Shown: piece after piece, positions 39,054-49,030 of the stretch
Layout: every line of letters begins with the position of its first letter
Numbering within the stretch: position 1 is the stretch's first letter
Origin: Hydrogenophaga flava NBRC 102514
GTDB lineage: Bacteria; Pseudomonadota; Gammaproteobacteria; Burkholderiales; Burkholderiaceae_C
DNA: 64,000 nt
Direction: 5' to 3'
NCBI RefSeq assembly: GCF_001571145.1
Contig: NZ_BCTF01000015.1
Coordinates: forward strand, 1-64,000
Notes under the pieces: generated by a model
The model's database searches: none
Told to the model about the DNA's origin: nothing
The model's input: only the letters and a program-made list of their open reading frames with translations
Translations under genes and position numbers: made by a program

Positions 39054-40802
39054 TCAGATCTGCGCCGCGGGGTCCTGCGCCGGCTCGTCCAGCGCGCTGA
39101 TGGCCTGGTGGTGGGTGAGGAACACCTGCCCCGAGAGCCGCTCCAGGAAGTCGCTGCGGTGCAGGCGGTCCATCACCGGCCCCTTCACCTCGCTCAGGTG
39201 CAGCTGCACGCCGGCGTCCTGCAGGTTGCGGTGGATGCTGCGCAGGCTCTCCAGCGCGCTGGCGTCGATGTCGTTCACCGCGGTGCACTGCAGCACCACG
39301 TGGCGCACGCCGGGGTGGGCGGCCAGCTCGGCGGTGATGCGGTCTTCCAGGTGGCGCGCGTTGGCAAAGAACAGGCTCTCGTCCACCCGCAGGCCCAGGA
39401 TGTGCGGGCGCGTCACCACCTGGTGGCGCAGCACATTGCGGTAGTGCTCGGTGCCGGGCACGTTGCCCACCACGGCGATGTGCGGGCGGCTGCTGCGCCA
39501 GATGTGCAGCGCCAGCGAGGCGATCACGCCGACGGTCAGGCCGGTGACCAGGTCGACCAGCAGCGTGACGGAGAAGGTCAGGGCCTGGGCCGCGAAGTCG
39601 GCGCGCGCGTAGCGCCAGTTCAGCGGGAAGCTGCGGAAGTCGATCAGCGAGCCCAGCGAGATCAGGATGGTCGCGGCCAGTACGGCCATGGGCAGGTCGT
39701 GCAGCCAGGGCGTGAGGAACAGGGCCGTGAAGGCCAGCAGCACCGCGGTGATGATGCCGGCCGCGGGGGTGCGGCCACCGCTCTCGGCCACCACCGAGGT
39801 GCGCGAGAAGCTCGCACCGACCGCGAAGGCACCGGTCAGGCCGGCCGCCAGGTTGGCGCCACCCATGGCCCGCATCTCGGCGTTCACGTCGATGCGCTCG
39901 CGCCGTCTGGCGGCCATGCCCTGGGCGATGGAGATCTGTTCGATGAAGGTCATCACCGCGATCAGCAGGGCCGGCACCATCAGCGCCCGCACGGTGGCGG
40001 ACGGCAGCTCCAGCAGTGGCGCCAGCACCAGGCTGGGCAGGCCCTGCGGAATGTCGCCCACCACCGCCAGCCCCTGCTGCGGCCAGCCCAGGGCGGTGGT
40101 CAGCGCGATGGACAGCAGGATCACCAGCAGCGGCGAGGCCTTGCCCGCCAGGTCCGCCGCCACCGCCGGCACGCCGACGCCGCGCAGCAGCGGCTTGAGC
40201 CAGCGCCGGGCCGCCCACAGCGCCGCCAGCGCGCCCAGGCCCACGGCCAGGGTGAGGCCATGGACCTCGCCGAAATGGGCGGCCAGGCTGCGGGCAAAGC
40301 TGGGCACATCGTCGCCGCTCAGGGGCATGCCCAGCACGTGCTTGATCTGACTCATGCCGATCAGCAGGCCCGAGGCGGTGATGAAGCCCGAGAGCACCGG
40401 CTGGCTCAGGAAGCTGGCCATGAAGCCCATGCGCAGCGCGCCCATCACCAGCAGCGCCACGCCCACCATCACCGCCAGCACCGCGCTCGCGGCGATGAAG
40501 TCGGCCCCGCCGGCGCTCACCACCGTGCCCACCGTCGCGAACGACATGATCGAGCGCAGCGCCGAGGGGCCGGGGCCGAGCACCGTGCTGCTGCCCATGA
40601 GCGCGTAGACGACCATGGGCACGATGCTGGCGTACAGCCCGGTGACCGGCGGCATGCCGGCCAGCATGGCGTAGGCCAGGCTCTGCGGGATCAGCAGCAG
40701 CGTGACGACGGCTGAGGCCGTCAGGTCGGCGGCCAGCAGCGGGCGGTCGTAGGTCCGGCCCCAGCGGAGGATGGGGAACCAGTCGGTCAGGGGCAGGCGC
40801 AT
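39054..40802 (-). CDS. SulP-family anion transporter with STAS domain
   Basis: A 582-residue inner-membrane transporter (SLC26/SulP). The N-terminal membrane domain shows the family opening AADLTASAVVTLLLIPQSLAYAMLAGMPPVTGLYASIVPMVVYALMGSS, followed by about 12 hydrophobic segments; a cytoplasmic STAS domain covers roughly 440-560 (HIEDRITAELAAHPGVRHVVLQCTAVNDIDASALESLRSI). Substrates in the family include sulfate, bicarbonate and dicarboxylates. The neighbouring sulfane-sulfur genes make sulfur anions attractive but unproven. The start is ATG 40802; ATG 40835 would add 11 residues and cannot be excluded. Confidence 0.9.
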   Translation of the reverse strand: MRLPLTDWFPILRWGRTYDRPLLAADLTASAVVTLLLIPQSLAYAMLAGMPPVTGLYASIVPMVVYALMGSSTVLGPGPSALRSIMSFATVGTVVSAGGADFIAASAVLAVMVGVALLVMGALRMGFMASFLSQPVLSGFITASGLLIGMSQIKHVLGMPLSGDDVPSFARSLAAHFGEVHGLTLAVGLGALAALWAARRWLKPLLRGVGVPAVAADLAGKASPLLVILLSIALTTALGWPQQGLAVVGDIPQGLPSLVLAPLLELPSATVRALMVPALLIAVMTFIEQISIAQGMAARRRERIDVNAEMRAMGGANLAAGLTGAFAVGASFSRTSVVAESGGRTPAAGIITAVLLAFTALFLTPWLHDLPMAVLAATILISLGSLIDFRSFPLNWRYARADFAAQALTFSVTLLVDLVTGLTVGVIASLALHIWRSSRPHIAVVGNVPGTEHYRNVLRHQVVTRPHILGLRVDESLFFANARHLEDRITAELAAHPGVRHVVLQCTAVNDIDASALESLRSIHRNLQDAGVQLHLSEVKGPVMDRLHRSDFLERLSGQVFLTHHQAISALDEPAQDPAAQI

Positions 40803-40916
40803 GCGGGTGGGCGGGACGGGTGGTGGAGACGCCATTTTCAGGGACGACCGATAAACTGGCGGCCACCCCGAACCCCGCGCCGCCCCGGCGGGCGGACCAC
40901 CACCACAGGCCACCCC

Positions 40917-41891
40917 ATGGAACTGCGTCAGCTGCGCTACTTCGTGCGCATCGTCGAGCTGGGCTCGATGAGCCGCGCCGCGATCGAACTGGACGTGGTG
41001 CAGTCGGCCCTGAGCCAGCAGATCACGCGGCTGGAGAGCGAGCTTTCCACCCGTCTGCTCAACCGCACGCCGCGCGGTGTGGCGCCCACCGAGGCGGGCG
41101 TGGCTTTCTTCCGCGAGGCGCAGCTGACCCTGCGCCACGCCGAGCAGGCCACGCGGGCCGCGCAGCAGGCACGGCTCTCGGGCTCGGTCTCGGTGGGGCT
41201 GGCGCCCACCACCTCGGCGGTGCTGGGCCTGCCGCTCGTGCAGGCCATGCGCGAGCGCTACCCCGACGTGCGCCTGCACATGGTGGAGAGCATGTCGGGC
41301 CACCTCACGGCCATGCTGAATGCGCGCCAGCTCGATCTGGCCGTGCTGTTCGATACCCGGCTGCACCAGACGCGGCAGGACGGGGGCGGGCGCGGCTGGA
41401 GCGTGATGCCGCTGCTGGAGGAAGACCTGTTCCTGGTGCAGCGCGCGGGCACGCCGCACCTGCCGGCCGAGATCGCCATCGCCGACCTGGCCGAGGTGCC
41501 GCTGATCCTGCCCACCGGGCCGCACGGTCTGCGCAGCACACTGGACACGGCCTTTGCGGGCGCGGGCATTTCGCCGCGCGTGGTGCTGGAGGTGGATTCG
41601 CTGGCCATGGTGATGGCCGCGGTGGACGCCGGCCTGGGTGCCACGCTGCAGCCCTGGGCGGCACTGGGCCGCTACCCGGACGCGGCGCAGCGCTTCCAGT
41701 GCGCGCGCATCACCGACGCCCCGGCGCGCCGTGTGAACCTGCTGTGCAGCCTGTCGGACGACGAGCTGTCACCGGCCGCGCTGGCCGCGCGCGTGGTGCT
41801 CAAGGACTGCGTGCGCACGCTGCTGGGAGAAGGCCGCTGGTCCGGCGCCACGGCCTTGGCGGCATTGCCAGACACCCATCACATCCCGTGA
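40917..41891 (+). CDS. LysR-family regulator (probable TcuR)
   Basis: A 324-residue LysR protein: winged helix-turn-helix in the first ~60 residues (MELRQLRYFVRIVELGSMSRAAIELDVVQSALSQQITRLESEL) and a two-lobed effector domain. It is transcribed in the same direction as tcuA, 105 bases upstream, so it matches the position of TcuR in Salmonella, which responds to tricarballylate. The effector here might also be citrate-like. The long spacing allows an operator between the genes; none was recognised with certainty. Confidence 0.85.
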   Translation: MELRQLRYFVRIVELGSMSRAAIELDVVQSALSQQITRLESELSTRLLNRTPRGVAPTEAGVAFFREAQLTLRHAEQATRAAQQARLSGSVSVGLAPTTSAVLGLPLVQAMRERYPDVRLHMVESMSGHLTAMLNARQLDLAVLFDTRLHQTRQDGGGRGWSVMPLLEEDLFLVQRAGTPHLPAEIAIADLAEVPLILPTGPHGLRSTLDTAFAGAGISPRVVLEVDSLAMVMAAVDAGLGATLQPWAALGRYPDAAQRFQCARITDAPARRVNLLCSLSDDELSPAALAARVVLKDCVRTLLGEGRWSGATALAALPDTHHIP

Positions 41892-41996
41892 TACCCCCAT
41901 GACGCGGGCCCGCTGCACAGCGGGCGGCTGTCTTCCTACATTCCCTCCTGCGCCGGATGCATTCCGGCGCCCCACGAGCGAACACGAAGGAGACCC

Positions 41997-43412
41997 ATGT
42001 CAACGGACCCCGATGTCCTGGTGATCGGTGGCGGCAACGCCGCCCTGTGCGCCGCCCTGATGGCGCGCGAAGCCGGCGCCAGCGTGCTGCTGCTCGAAGC
42101 CGCGCCGCGCGAATGGCGCGGCGGCAATTCCGCCCACACCCGCAACCTGCGCTGCATGCACGACGCGCCGCAGGACGTGCTGGTCGACGCCTACCCCGAA
42201 GAGGAGTTCTGGCAGGACCTGCTCAAGGTCACCGGCGGCAAGACCAGCGAGGCCCTGGCCCGGCTGGTGATCCGCGCCTCGGCCACCTGCAGGCCCTGGA
42301 TGGTGCGCCACGGCGTGCGCTTCCAGCCCTCGCTCTCGGGCGCGCTGCACACCGCGCGCACCAACGCCTTCTTCATGGGGGGTGGCAAGGCCCTGGTCAA
42401 CGCCTACTTCCGCAGCGCCGAGCGCCTGGGCGTGCAGGTGCGCTACGAGGCACCGGTGGACCGCATCGAGATGGACGGCGACCGCTTCGTGGCCGCCTGG
42501 GTCAAGGGCGAGCGCATCACCGCGCGCAGCTGCGTGCTGGCGGCCGGCGGCTTCGAGTCGAACCGCGACTGGCTGCGCGAGGCCTGGGGCCAGAACGCCC
42601 GCGGCGAGTGGCCGTCGGACAACTTCCTGATCCGCGGCACGCGCTTCAACCAGGGTGTGTTGCTGCGCCACCTGCTCGACGACCACGGCGCCGACGGCAT
42701 CGGCGACCCGACGCAGGCGCACATGGTCGCCATCGACGCGCGGGCGCCGCTGTACGACGGCGGCATCTGCACCCGCATCGACTGCGTGTCGCTGGGCGTG
42801 GTGGTGAACCGCGAGGCGCGCCGCTTCTACGACGAGGGCGAGGACTTCTGGCCCAAGCGCTACGCCATCTGGGGCCGCCTGGTGGCGCAGCAGCCCGGCC
42901 AGGTGGGTTTTTCCATCATCGACGCCAAGGCCATCGGCCGCTTCATGCCGCCGGTGTTCGACGGCGTGCAGGCCGACACCCTGCCCGAGCTGGCGCGCAA
43001 GCTCGGCCTCGACGAAACCACCTTCATGCAGACCCTGAACGACTACAACGCCGCCTGCCGCGTCGGCAGTTTCGACCACACCGCGCTGGACGACTGCCAC
43101 ACCGAGGGCGTGGCGCCCGCCAAGACGCACTGGGCCCGGCCCATCGACACCGCGCCCTTCTACGGCTACATGCTCAAGCCCGGCGTCACCTTCACCTACC
43201 TGGGCCTCAAGACCGACGCCACCGCGGCGGTGCACTTCGGCGGCCGTGCCAGCCCCAACCTGTTCGTGGCTGGCGAAATGATGGCCGGCAACGTGCTGGG
43301 GCAGGGCTACACCGCGGGCGTGGGCATGAGCATCGGCACCGCCTTCGGCCGCATCGCCGGCACCCAGGCCGCGCAGGCTGTGTTGAAGGGAGCGCGCCAT
43401 GCACACGCTTGA
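41997..43412 (+). CDS. tcuA: FAD-dependent tricarballylate dehydrogenase TcuA
   Basis: A 471-residue flavoprotein that oxidises tricarballylate to cis-aconitate. The Rossmann dinucleotide motif [20 protein letters not shown] starts the protein and the C-terminal FAD site is readable as [34 protein letters not shown]. The family resembles fumarate reductase flavoproteins. A strong RBS (aaggagac) precedes the ATG. The next gene, tcuB, overlaps by 14 bases and would reoxidise its FADH2, so the pair acts as a functional unit at the membrane. Confidence 0.95.
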   Translation: MSTDPDVLVIGGGNAALCAALMAREAGASVLLLEAAPREWRGGNSAHTRNLRCMHDAPQDVLVDAYPEEEFWQDLLKVTGGKTSEALARLVIRASATCRPWMVRHGVRFQPSLSGALHTARTNAFFMGGGKALVNAYFRSAERLGVQVRYEAPVDRIEMDGDRFVAAWVKGERITARSCVLAAGGFESNRDWLREAWGQNARGEWPSDNFLIRGTRFNQGVLLRHLLDDHGADGIGDPTQAHMVAIDARAPLYDGGICTRIDCVSLGVVVNREARRFYDEGEDFWPKRYAIWGRLVAQQPGQVGFSIIDAKAIGRFMPPVFDGVQADTLPELARKLGLDETTFMQTLNDYNAACRVGSFDHTALDDCHTEGVAPAKTHWARPIDTAPFYGYMLKPGVTFTYLGLKTDATAAVHFGGRASPNLFVAGEMMAGNVLGQGYTAGVGMSIGTAFGRIAGTQAAQAVLKGARHAHA

Positions 43413-44580
43413 AGCCCTGGCCCGCGACGCGAGCGCCCTGGCCCGGGGCGAGGTCGTGCTGTCCGCGCCCGAAACCGAGGTCGCGCGCCAGCTGCAGATC
43501 TGCAACGCCTGCCGCTACTGCGAAGGCTTCTGCGCCGTGTTCCCGGCCATGACGCGCCGGCTCGAATTCGGCAAGGCCGACATCCACTTCCTGGCCAACC
43601 TCTGTCACAACTGCGGCGCCTGCCTGCACGCCTGCCAGTACGCGCCGCCGCACGAGTTCGCGGTGAACGTGCCGCAGGCCATGGCGCAGGTGCGCGGCCA
43701 GACCTATGTGGACTACGCCTGGCCACCGGCGCTGGGCCGGCTCTACCAGCGCCAGGGCCTCACGCTGTCACTGGCGCTGGCCGCCGGGCTGGCGCTGTTC
43801 CTGGTGCTGGCCGTGGTGCTGCAGGGGCAGGGCCTGGGTGCGCTGTGGAGCGCGCCGGGCAGCGACTTCTATGGCCTGTTCCCGCACAACCTGCTGGTGG
43901 GCCTGTTCGCGCCGGTGTTTCTGTTCGCCACGCTGGCGCTGGGCCTGGGCGTGCGCCGCTTCTGGCGCGAGGTCACGCCCGCCACCAGCGGTGCGCCGCT
44001 GTCGGCCCCCGCCACGGCCGAGGCGACCGGTGCCGTGCTGCGCCTGAAGTACCTGGACGGCGGCCACGGCGACGGCTGCCACAACGAGGACGACGCCCAC
44101 ACGCTGGCGCGCCGCCGCTACCACCACCTCACCTTCTACGGCTTCCTGCTGTGCTTCGCCGCCACCAGCGTGGGCACGCTCTACCACTACCTGCTGGACC
44201 TGCCCGCGCCCTACGACCTGCCCAGCCTGCCCAAGCTGCTGGGCGCCGTGGGCGGCCTGAGCCTGGCCATCGGCACGGCGGGCCTGTGGCGGCTGAACCT
44301 GCGCCGCCACCCACTGCACGGCGATGCTGCGCAGAAGCCCATGGACCGCGGCTTCATCGCCCTGCTGTTCCTCACCGCCACCAGCGGCCTGGCCCTGTGG
44401 GCCGCGCGCGGCACCCCCGCCCTGGCGCTGACGCTGTGCCTGCACCTGGGCGCGGTGATGGCCCTGTTCGCCACCATGCCCTACGGCAAGTTCGGCCACG
44501 GCATCTTCCGCACCGCCGCGCTGCTGCGCCACGCGGTGGAAAAGCGCCTGCCCAGCCCCATCGGTCTCGGCGCTGACTGA
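43399..44580 (+). CDS. tcuB: Tricarballylate utilisation protein TcuB (CitB-type)
   Basis: A 393-residue membrane protein that passes electrons from TcuA-FADH2 to the quinone pool. Two iron-sulfur motifs sit in the N-terminal soluble part: [11 protein letters not shown] and [12 protein letters not shown]. About six transmembrane helices follow, with His residues ([24 protein letters not shown]) that may bind haem b. It starts inside the end of tcuA, implying coupled translation. The DUF/CitB family name is used for citrate-related paralogues; synteny with tcuA fixes the assignment. Confidence 0.94.
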   Translation: MHTLEALARDASALARGEVVLSAPETEVARQLQICNACRYCEGFCAVFPAMTRRLEFGKADIHFLANLCHNCGACLHACQYAPPHEFAVNVPQAMAQVRGQTYVDYAWPPALGRLYQRQGLTLSLALAAGLALFLVLAVVLQGQGLGALWSAPGSDFYGLFPHNLLVGLFAPVFLFATLALGLGVRRFWREVTPATSGAPLSAPATAEATGAVLRLKYLDGGHGDGCHNEDDAHTLARRRYHHLTFYGFLLCFAATSVGTLYHYLLDLPAPYDLPSLPKLLGAVGGLSLAIGTAGLWRLNLRRHPLHGDAAQKPMDRGFIALLFLTATSGLALWAARGTPALALTLCLHLGAVMALFATMPYGKFGHGIFRTAALLRHAVEKRLPSPIGLGAD

Positions 44581-44666
44581 ACCGGCGCCGCGTTCCCTCG
44601 CTGCGGCGGGTCCGCAGCGGCCACCCCATCCCTTCCACCCACGAACCTCACCGAGGAGACCTTGCC

Positions 44667-45644
44667 ATGCACAAACGAGCCTTCCTGCGCACCACCGCGC
44701 TCACCCTGTCCGGCCTGCTGCTGGGCGGCCTGGCCCAGGCCCAGGACTTCCCGCCGTCCAAGCCCGTCACCCTGGTGGTCGGCTTCGCGGCCGGCGGCGC
44801 CGCCGACTCGGCAGCGCGCCTGATCGCCAAGAAGTTGGGCGAGAACATCGGCCAGTCGGTGATCGTGGAGAACAAGGGCGGTGCGGGCGGCAACATCGCG
44901 CACCAGTACGTCGCCAAGGCCGCACCCGACGGCTCGGTGCTGCTGTTCGGCTCGGTCGGGCCGCTGACCATCGCTCCGCACCTGATGAAGCTGGCCTACG
45001 ACCCCTTCACCGATCTGGCGCCCATCTCGGGCGGCGTCAACTTCCCCAACGTGCTCGTGGTGCACAAGGGCGTGGGCGTGAAGACGCTGGCCGAGTTCGT
45101 GCAGCTGGAAAAGAAGAAACCCGGCAGCGTGGACTACGCCTCCACCGGCCCCGGTTCGGCCTCGCACCTGGCGGGTGAGCTGTTCAACCAGCGCGCCGCC
45201 ATCGACATGGTCCACGTGCCCTACAAGGGCGGCGCGCCCGCGCTGCAGGACCTGCTGGGTGGCCGCATCGCCGCCTACTTCTCGGCGCCGCCCACGGCCA
45301 TGCCGCACATCGAGAGCGGCAAGCTGGTGCCGCTGGCCACCACCGGCCCCACGCGACCGGCCTACCTGCCCAACATCCCCACCGTGGCCGAGGCCGGCTA
45401 CCCGGGTTTCGAGGCGCTGAACTGGTACGCCTTCGTGGCCCCGGGCAAAACCCCGGTGCCGCTGCTGGACCGCTGGAACCAGGAGATCGTGAAGGTGCTG
45501 AACGACCCGGGCGTGAAAGAGGCCCTGATGCACCACGGGCTGACGCCCCAGCCCACCACGCGCGCCGACTTCGCGGCCTTCATGAAGAAGGAATCCGCCC
45601 AGTGGGCCGCGACCATCCAGGCCCGCAAGATCACGGCGGACTGA
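44667..45644 (+). CDS. Bug/TctC-type tripartite tricarboxylate substrate-binding protein
   Basis: A 325-residue periplasmic binding protein with a signal peptide (MHKRAFLRTTALTLSGLLLGGLAQAQD) preceded by a GAGGAGACC RBS. The Bug fold is evident from PVTLVVGFAAGGAADSAARLIAKKL, ENKGGAGGNIAHQYVAKAAPDGSVLL and the VPYKGGAPALQDLLGG loop. No TctA/TctB membrane subunits are adjacent, so it would need components encoded elsewhere. Placement 86 bases after tcuB suggests tricarballylate or citrate as ligand. It replaces the MFS transporter TcuC of the Salmonella operon. Confidence 0.9.
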   Translation: MHKRAFLRTTALTLSGLLLGGLAQAQDFPPSKPVTLVVGFAAGGAADSAARLIAKKLGENIGQSVIVENKGGAGGNIAHQYVAKAAPDGSVLLFGSVGPLTIAPHLMKLAYDPFTDLAPISGGVNFPNVLVVHKGVGVKTLAEFVQLEKKKPGSVDYASTGPGSASHLAGELFNQRAAIDMVHVPYKGGAPALQDLLGGRIAAYFSAPPTAMPHIESGKLVPLATTGPTRPAYLPNIPTVAEAGYPGFEALNWYAFVAPGKTPVPLLDRWNQEIVKVLNDPGVKEALMHHGLTPQPTTRADFAAFMKKESAQWAATIQARKITAD

Positions 45645-45665
45645 CGACGCCGCGGGCCGCCGCGC

Positions 45666-46787
45666 TCAGGGGGCGTTCGCGGCCTCAGTGTGGATCACGC
45701 CACCGCCCAGGCAGACCTCGCCGTCGTACAGCACGGCGCTCTGGCCCGGCGTCACCGCCCACTGCGGGTCGGCAAAGCGCAGCGTGAAGCCGGTGTCGTC
45801 CACGGCCAGCGAGCAGGGCGCGTCGCTCTGGCGGTAGCGCGTCTTGGCGGCGATCTGCGTGGTGATGGGCGCCTCGCCCGCCACCCAGCTCACATCCTCG
45901 GCGCGCAGGCTGGGCGCCAGCAGCCAGGGGTGGTCGTGGCCCTGCACCACCCAGAGGATGTTCTTTGCCACGTCCTTGCGCGCGACAAACCAGGGCTCGT
46001 GCTCGTTGCCGCCTTTCTGCGCACCCTTCTCGCGGATGCCGCCGATGCCCAGGCCCTGGCGCTGGCCCAGCGTGTAGAAACTCAGGCCCACATGCTGGCC
46101 GATGGTGCGGCCGCTCGGGTCCTTGATGGGGCCTGGCTCCTTGGCGATGTAGCGGTTGAGGAAGTCGCGGAACGGCCGCTCTCCGATGAAGCAGATGCCG
46201 GTGCTGTCCTTCTTCTTCGCATTGGGCAGGCCGATCTCGGCCGCGATGCGGCGCACCTCGGTCTTGGGCAGCTCGCCCACCGGGAACAGGGTCTTGGAGA
46301 GTTGCGCCTGGTTCAACCGGTGCAGGAAATAGCTCTGGTCCTTCAGCGGGTCCAGGCCCTTGAGCAGTTCGTGCTTTCCCGTCGATTCGTTGAGGCGCAC
46401 GCTGGCGTAGTGGCCGGTGGCGATCTTCTCGGCGCCCAGGCGCATGGCGTGGTCCAGGAAGGCCTTGAACTTGATCTCGGCATTGCAGAGGATGTCGGGG
46501 TTGGGTGTGCGCCCGGCCTGGTACTCGCGCAGGAACTCGGCGAACACGCGGTCCTTGTACTCGGCCGCGAAGTTGACGTGTTCGATCTCGATGCCCAGCA
46601 CGTCGGCCACCGAGGCCGCGTCCACGAAGTCGATGTTGGACGAACAGTATTCGCTGTTGTCGTCGTCCTCCCAGTTCTTCATGAAGATGCCGATGACTTC
46701 GTAACCCTGCTCCTTGAGCAGGTGCGCGCTCACCGCGGAGTCCACGCCCCCGCTCAACCCGACCACCACACGTTGCTTGTTCGCCAT
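45666..46787 (-). CDS. mnmA: tRNA 2-thiouridylase MnmA
   Basis: A 373-residue enzyme that thiolates U34 of Lys, Glu and Gln tRNAs using ATP and a persulfide relayed from IscS. The PP-loop [13 protein letters not shown] is near the N-terminus, the two catalytic cysteines appear in [12 protein letters not shown] and [12 protein letters not shown], and the D-Q-S-Y-F-L-H motif ([11 protein letters not shown]) binds tRNA. The start is the ATG at 46787, seven bases after a GATAAT box; the longer open frame would prefix a non-conserved 113 residues overlapping the next gene. Convergent with the TctC gene. Confidence 0.96.
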   Translation of the reverse strand: MANKQRVVVGLSGGVDSAVSAHLLKEQGYEVIGIFMKNWEDDDNSEYCSSNIDFVDAASVADVLGIEIEHVNFAAEYKDRVFAEFLREYQAGRTPNPDILCNAEIKFKAFLDHAMRLGAEKIATGHYASVRLNESTGKHELLKGLDPLKDQSYFLHRLNQAQLSKTLFPVGELPKTEVRRIAAEIGLPNAKKKDSTGICFIGERPFRDFLNRYIAKEPGPIKDPSGRTIGQHVGLSFYTLGQRQGLGIGGIREKGAQKGGNEHEPWFVARKDVAKNILWVVQGHDHPWLLAPSLRAEDVSWVAGEAPITTQIAAKTRYRQSDAPCSLAVDDTGFTLRFADPQWAVTPGQSAVLYDGEVCLGGGVIHTEAANAP

Positions 46788-46794
46788 GGGGTGG

Positions 46795-46800
46795 ATTATC
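46795..46800 (-). promoter_or_regulatory. Candidate -10 box of mnmA (leaderless geometry)
   Basis: GATAAT on the minus strand, 7 bases from the ATG at 46787, with no Shine-Dalgarno sequence between. This is the clearest case of the pattern in the window. Confidence 0.45.
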
Positions 46801-46935
46801 CCAGCCGGTGTTGGCGCGGACCCCGGCTTCAAAAAATTGAAACGTGACCGGCGAGGGCATCGAACGATGGCGGCCATTCGCAGACCTACAGTGATCCCAT
46901 GCCGGCGCACCGGCGCCGCCCACCAGGAATCCACC

Positions 46936-47757
46936 ATGTCCACCCGCCTGCCCACGCTCTTCATCTCCCACGGTTCGCCCACCTTCGCCATCGAACCGGG
47001 CCAGGCCGGTCCGGCGCTGACCGCGCTGGGCCAGACCCTGCCGCGGCCCAGGGCCATCCTCATCGTCTCGCCGCACTGGATGACGCGCGAGCCGCGCGTG
47101 GCCACCACGCCGCGGCCGCAGACCATCCACGACTTCGGCGGCTTCCCGCCCGCGCTCTACCAGCTGAACTACCCCGCGCCCGGCGCACCCGACGTGGCGC
47201 AGCGCGCCATCGAGCTGCTGCGCGCCGCCGGTTATGCGGCCGAGGCCGACACGCAATGGGGCCTGGACCACGGCGCCTGGGTGCCGCTGATGCACCTGCT
47301 GCCCGATGCCGACGTGCCGGTGTTCCAGGCCTCGCTGCCCGCGCGGCTGGACGGCGAGCGCGCCTACGCCTACGGCCAGGCGCTGGCGCCGCTGGCCGAG
47401 GAAGGCGTGCTGGTGATCGGCTCCGGCAGCCTGACGCACAACCTCTACGAGGTGCGCTTCGACGCGCCCGATGCAAACGCCGAGACCTACGCGCTCGAGT
47501 TCGCGCACTGGATCAATGGCGTGGTGACCGGCCGCGACCACGCGCGCCTGCAGCAGACCATGGCCATCGCGCCGCACGCCCAGCGCGCCCACCCGACGGC
47601 CGAACACCTGTGGCCGCTGATGGTGGCCGCCGGTGCGGCGGGCGCCGAGGTGCCGGCCACGCGCATCGAAGGCGGCATCACGCACGGTGTGCTGTCGATG
47701 GACGCCTTCCAGTTTGGCGACATCCCAGTCGACACACCCGACGCGGTGGCGGCGTGA
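46936..47757 (+). CDS. DODA-type extradiol ring-opening dioxygenase family protein
   Basis: A 273-residue protein of the class III extradiol/LigB family related to E. coli YgiD and plant DOPA dioxygenase. Metal-site histidines occur in [20 protein letters not shown] and [10 protein letters not shown], and a further conserved His is in [13 protein letters not shown]. Whether the substrate is a catechol or an L-DOPA-like compound is not visible. The ATG at 46936 begins the conserved [13 protein letters not shown]. It stands 14 bases before the esterase gene, same strand. Confidence 0.88.
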   Translation: MSTRLPTLFISHGSPTFAIEPGQAGPALTALGQTLPRPRAILIVSPHWMTREPRVATTPRPQTIHDFGGFPPALYQLNYPAPGAPDVAQRAIELLRAAGYAAEADTQWGLDHGAWVPLMHLLPDADVPVFQASLPARLDGERAYAYGQALAPLAEEGVLVIGSGSLTHNLYEVRFDAPDANAETYALEFAHWINGVVTGRDHARLQQTMAIAPHAQRAHPTAEHLWPLMVAAGAAGAEVPATRIEGGITHGVLSMDAFQFGDIPVDTPDAVAA

Positions 47758-47771
47758 GCAGGGAGACCCAC

Positions 47772-48416
47772 ATGAACACCCGCACCGAAGCGCCCACGGG
47801 CGACCTTGTCCTGCACCGCCCCACGGCGCCCGCGCGCCAGCTGGTGCTGCTGTTCCACGGCGTGGGTGCGAGCCCCGAGGGCTTCGAGCCCCTGGGCCCC
47901 GCGCTGGCGCGCGACGACCGCTGGGTGGTCGCGGTGCGCTCGCCGTTCGAGTCCGGCTTCGGCGCCGGCTGGCAGTGGTTTTCGGTGCAGGTCGTGACGG
48001 AGGCCAACCGCGCCGAGCGCATCTCGGCGGTCATGCCGCGCTTTGCCGAGACCGTGCGGCGCTGGCAGGCGCACACCGGGCTGGGCGCCGCGCAGACCGT
48101 GCTCGCCGGCTTCTCGCAGGGCGCGATCATGTCGCTCGAATCGACGCAGGCGGGCGAGCCGCTGGCCGCGCGGGTGGTGGCGATGTCGGGGCGCTTCGCA
48201 GTGCCGCCGCAGACCGCACCGGCGGGCGTGGCTTTCCGTTTCATCCACGGCACACAGGACCCGGTGATCCCGGCGGCGTTCAGTTCGCAGGGCGCGCAGC
48301 AGCTGCAGGCTCTGGGCGCCGATGCCCGGGCCGACCTGCTGCCCGGGCTCGCACACGGCATCGACCCGCGCGCCCTGGCGCTGCTGGCCCGTGCGCTGGA
48401 CGAGGCCGCGCCGTGA
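47772..48416 (+). CDS. YpfH-type alpha/beta-hydrolase esterase
   Basis: A 214-residue cytoplasmic esterase. The family opening LVLLFHGVGASPEGFEPLG, the nucleophile elbow GFSQGAIMSLE and catalytic Asp and His in HGTQDPVIP and GLAHGIDPRAL fit E. coli YpfH and the phospholipase/carboxylesterase family. Natural substrate unknown. The preceding dioxygenase gene is 14 bases upstream, and the next small gene overlaps its stop, suggesting an operon of three. Confidence 0.88.
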   Translation: MNTRTEAPTGDLVLHRPTAPARQLVLLFHGVGASPEGFEPLGPALARDDRWVVAVRSPFESGFGAGWQWFSVQVVTEANRAERISAVMPRFAETVRRWQAHTGLGAAQTVLAGFSQGAIMSLESTQAGEPLAARVVAMSGRFAVPPQTAPAGVAFRFIHGTQDPVIPAAFSSQGAQQLQALGADARADLLPGLAHGIDPRALALLARALDEAAP

Positions 48417-48877
48417 ACACTGCCGACACCAGTCCGCGGCTCGCGCTGGACATCGGGGCGCACGAGACCATGATCACCGCCGCCGCCGGCACCACCTGGA
48501 CCCTGCCCGTGGGCACGGCCTCGCTGTGGCCGTTGTCGGGGAACGGGCCCTCGGCGCTGGCGGTGGAGAACGCCATCCAGACCGTGGAGGACGCGATCGA
48601 GCGCATCGCGGCCCAGGTGCCGCGCGGCGCGCACATGGTGCTGAGCGGGCGCAGTTTGGCGCCGCTGCAACGCGGCGGTGCCATTGCCGCGCTGGCGCAG
48701 GGGTCCATTGGGCTGGACGGCATCGAGCGCGAGTACCAGTGGCTGGCCGCGCGCGCGGTGGGGGCGCCCTCGGCGCGTGGCACGGGTTTCGACGATGCCG
48801 CAGGGGACGCGGTGCTGCTGATCCTACGCGAACTGATGCACCACCTGGGGGTGCGGTCGCTGCACGGGCCGGACTGA
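48413..48877 (+). CDS. Conserved-looking hypothetical protein
   Basis: A 154-residue soluble protein from a GTG overlapping the esterase stop (GTGA). It reads as an alternating helix/strand globular protein (LALDIGAHETMITAAAGTTWTLPVGTASLWPLSG... AVENAIQTVEDAIERI... GAHMVLSGRSLAPLQRGGAIAALAQ). The N-terminal 'LDIGAHETMI' is faintly like an ASKHA/Hsp70-type phosphate loop, but too short to claim. No family is recognised. No TM or signal peptide. It is the last gene of the mini-operon with the dioxygenase and esterase. Confidence 0.55.
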   Translation: MNTADTSPRLALDIGAHETMITAAAGTTWTLPVGTASLWPLSGNGPSALAVENAIQTVEDAIERIAAQVPRGAHMVLSGRSLAPLQRGGAIAALAQGSIGLDGIEREYQWLAARAVGAPSARGTGFDDAAGDAVLLILRELMHHLGVRSLHGPD

Positions 48878-48920
48878 ATCCACGCACGCCGTGGCGCGCT
48901 GTCACGGGACTTTCACGTGC

Positions 48921-48949
48921 TTGACATACGCTGGGCTTTGCCGGATTCT
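48921..48949 (+). promoter_or_regulatory. Sigma-70 type promoter of the polyamine ABC operon
   Basis: TTGACA (48921-48926), a 17-base spacer, then GATTCT (48944-48949). The first start codon is 81 bases on, and the intervening leader is GC-rich, with repeated GCGGCCGC-like sequences able to form a hairpin. Confidence 0.5.
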
Positions 48950-49030
48950 GCGTTGCGCTGTTTCCGCCACGTCGGCCGCAATCCCGCGGCCGCGGTTCAT
49001 GTTTTCGTCATCCACACTGAAAGCACACCC

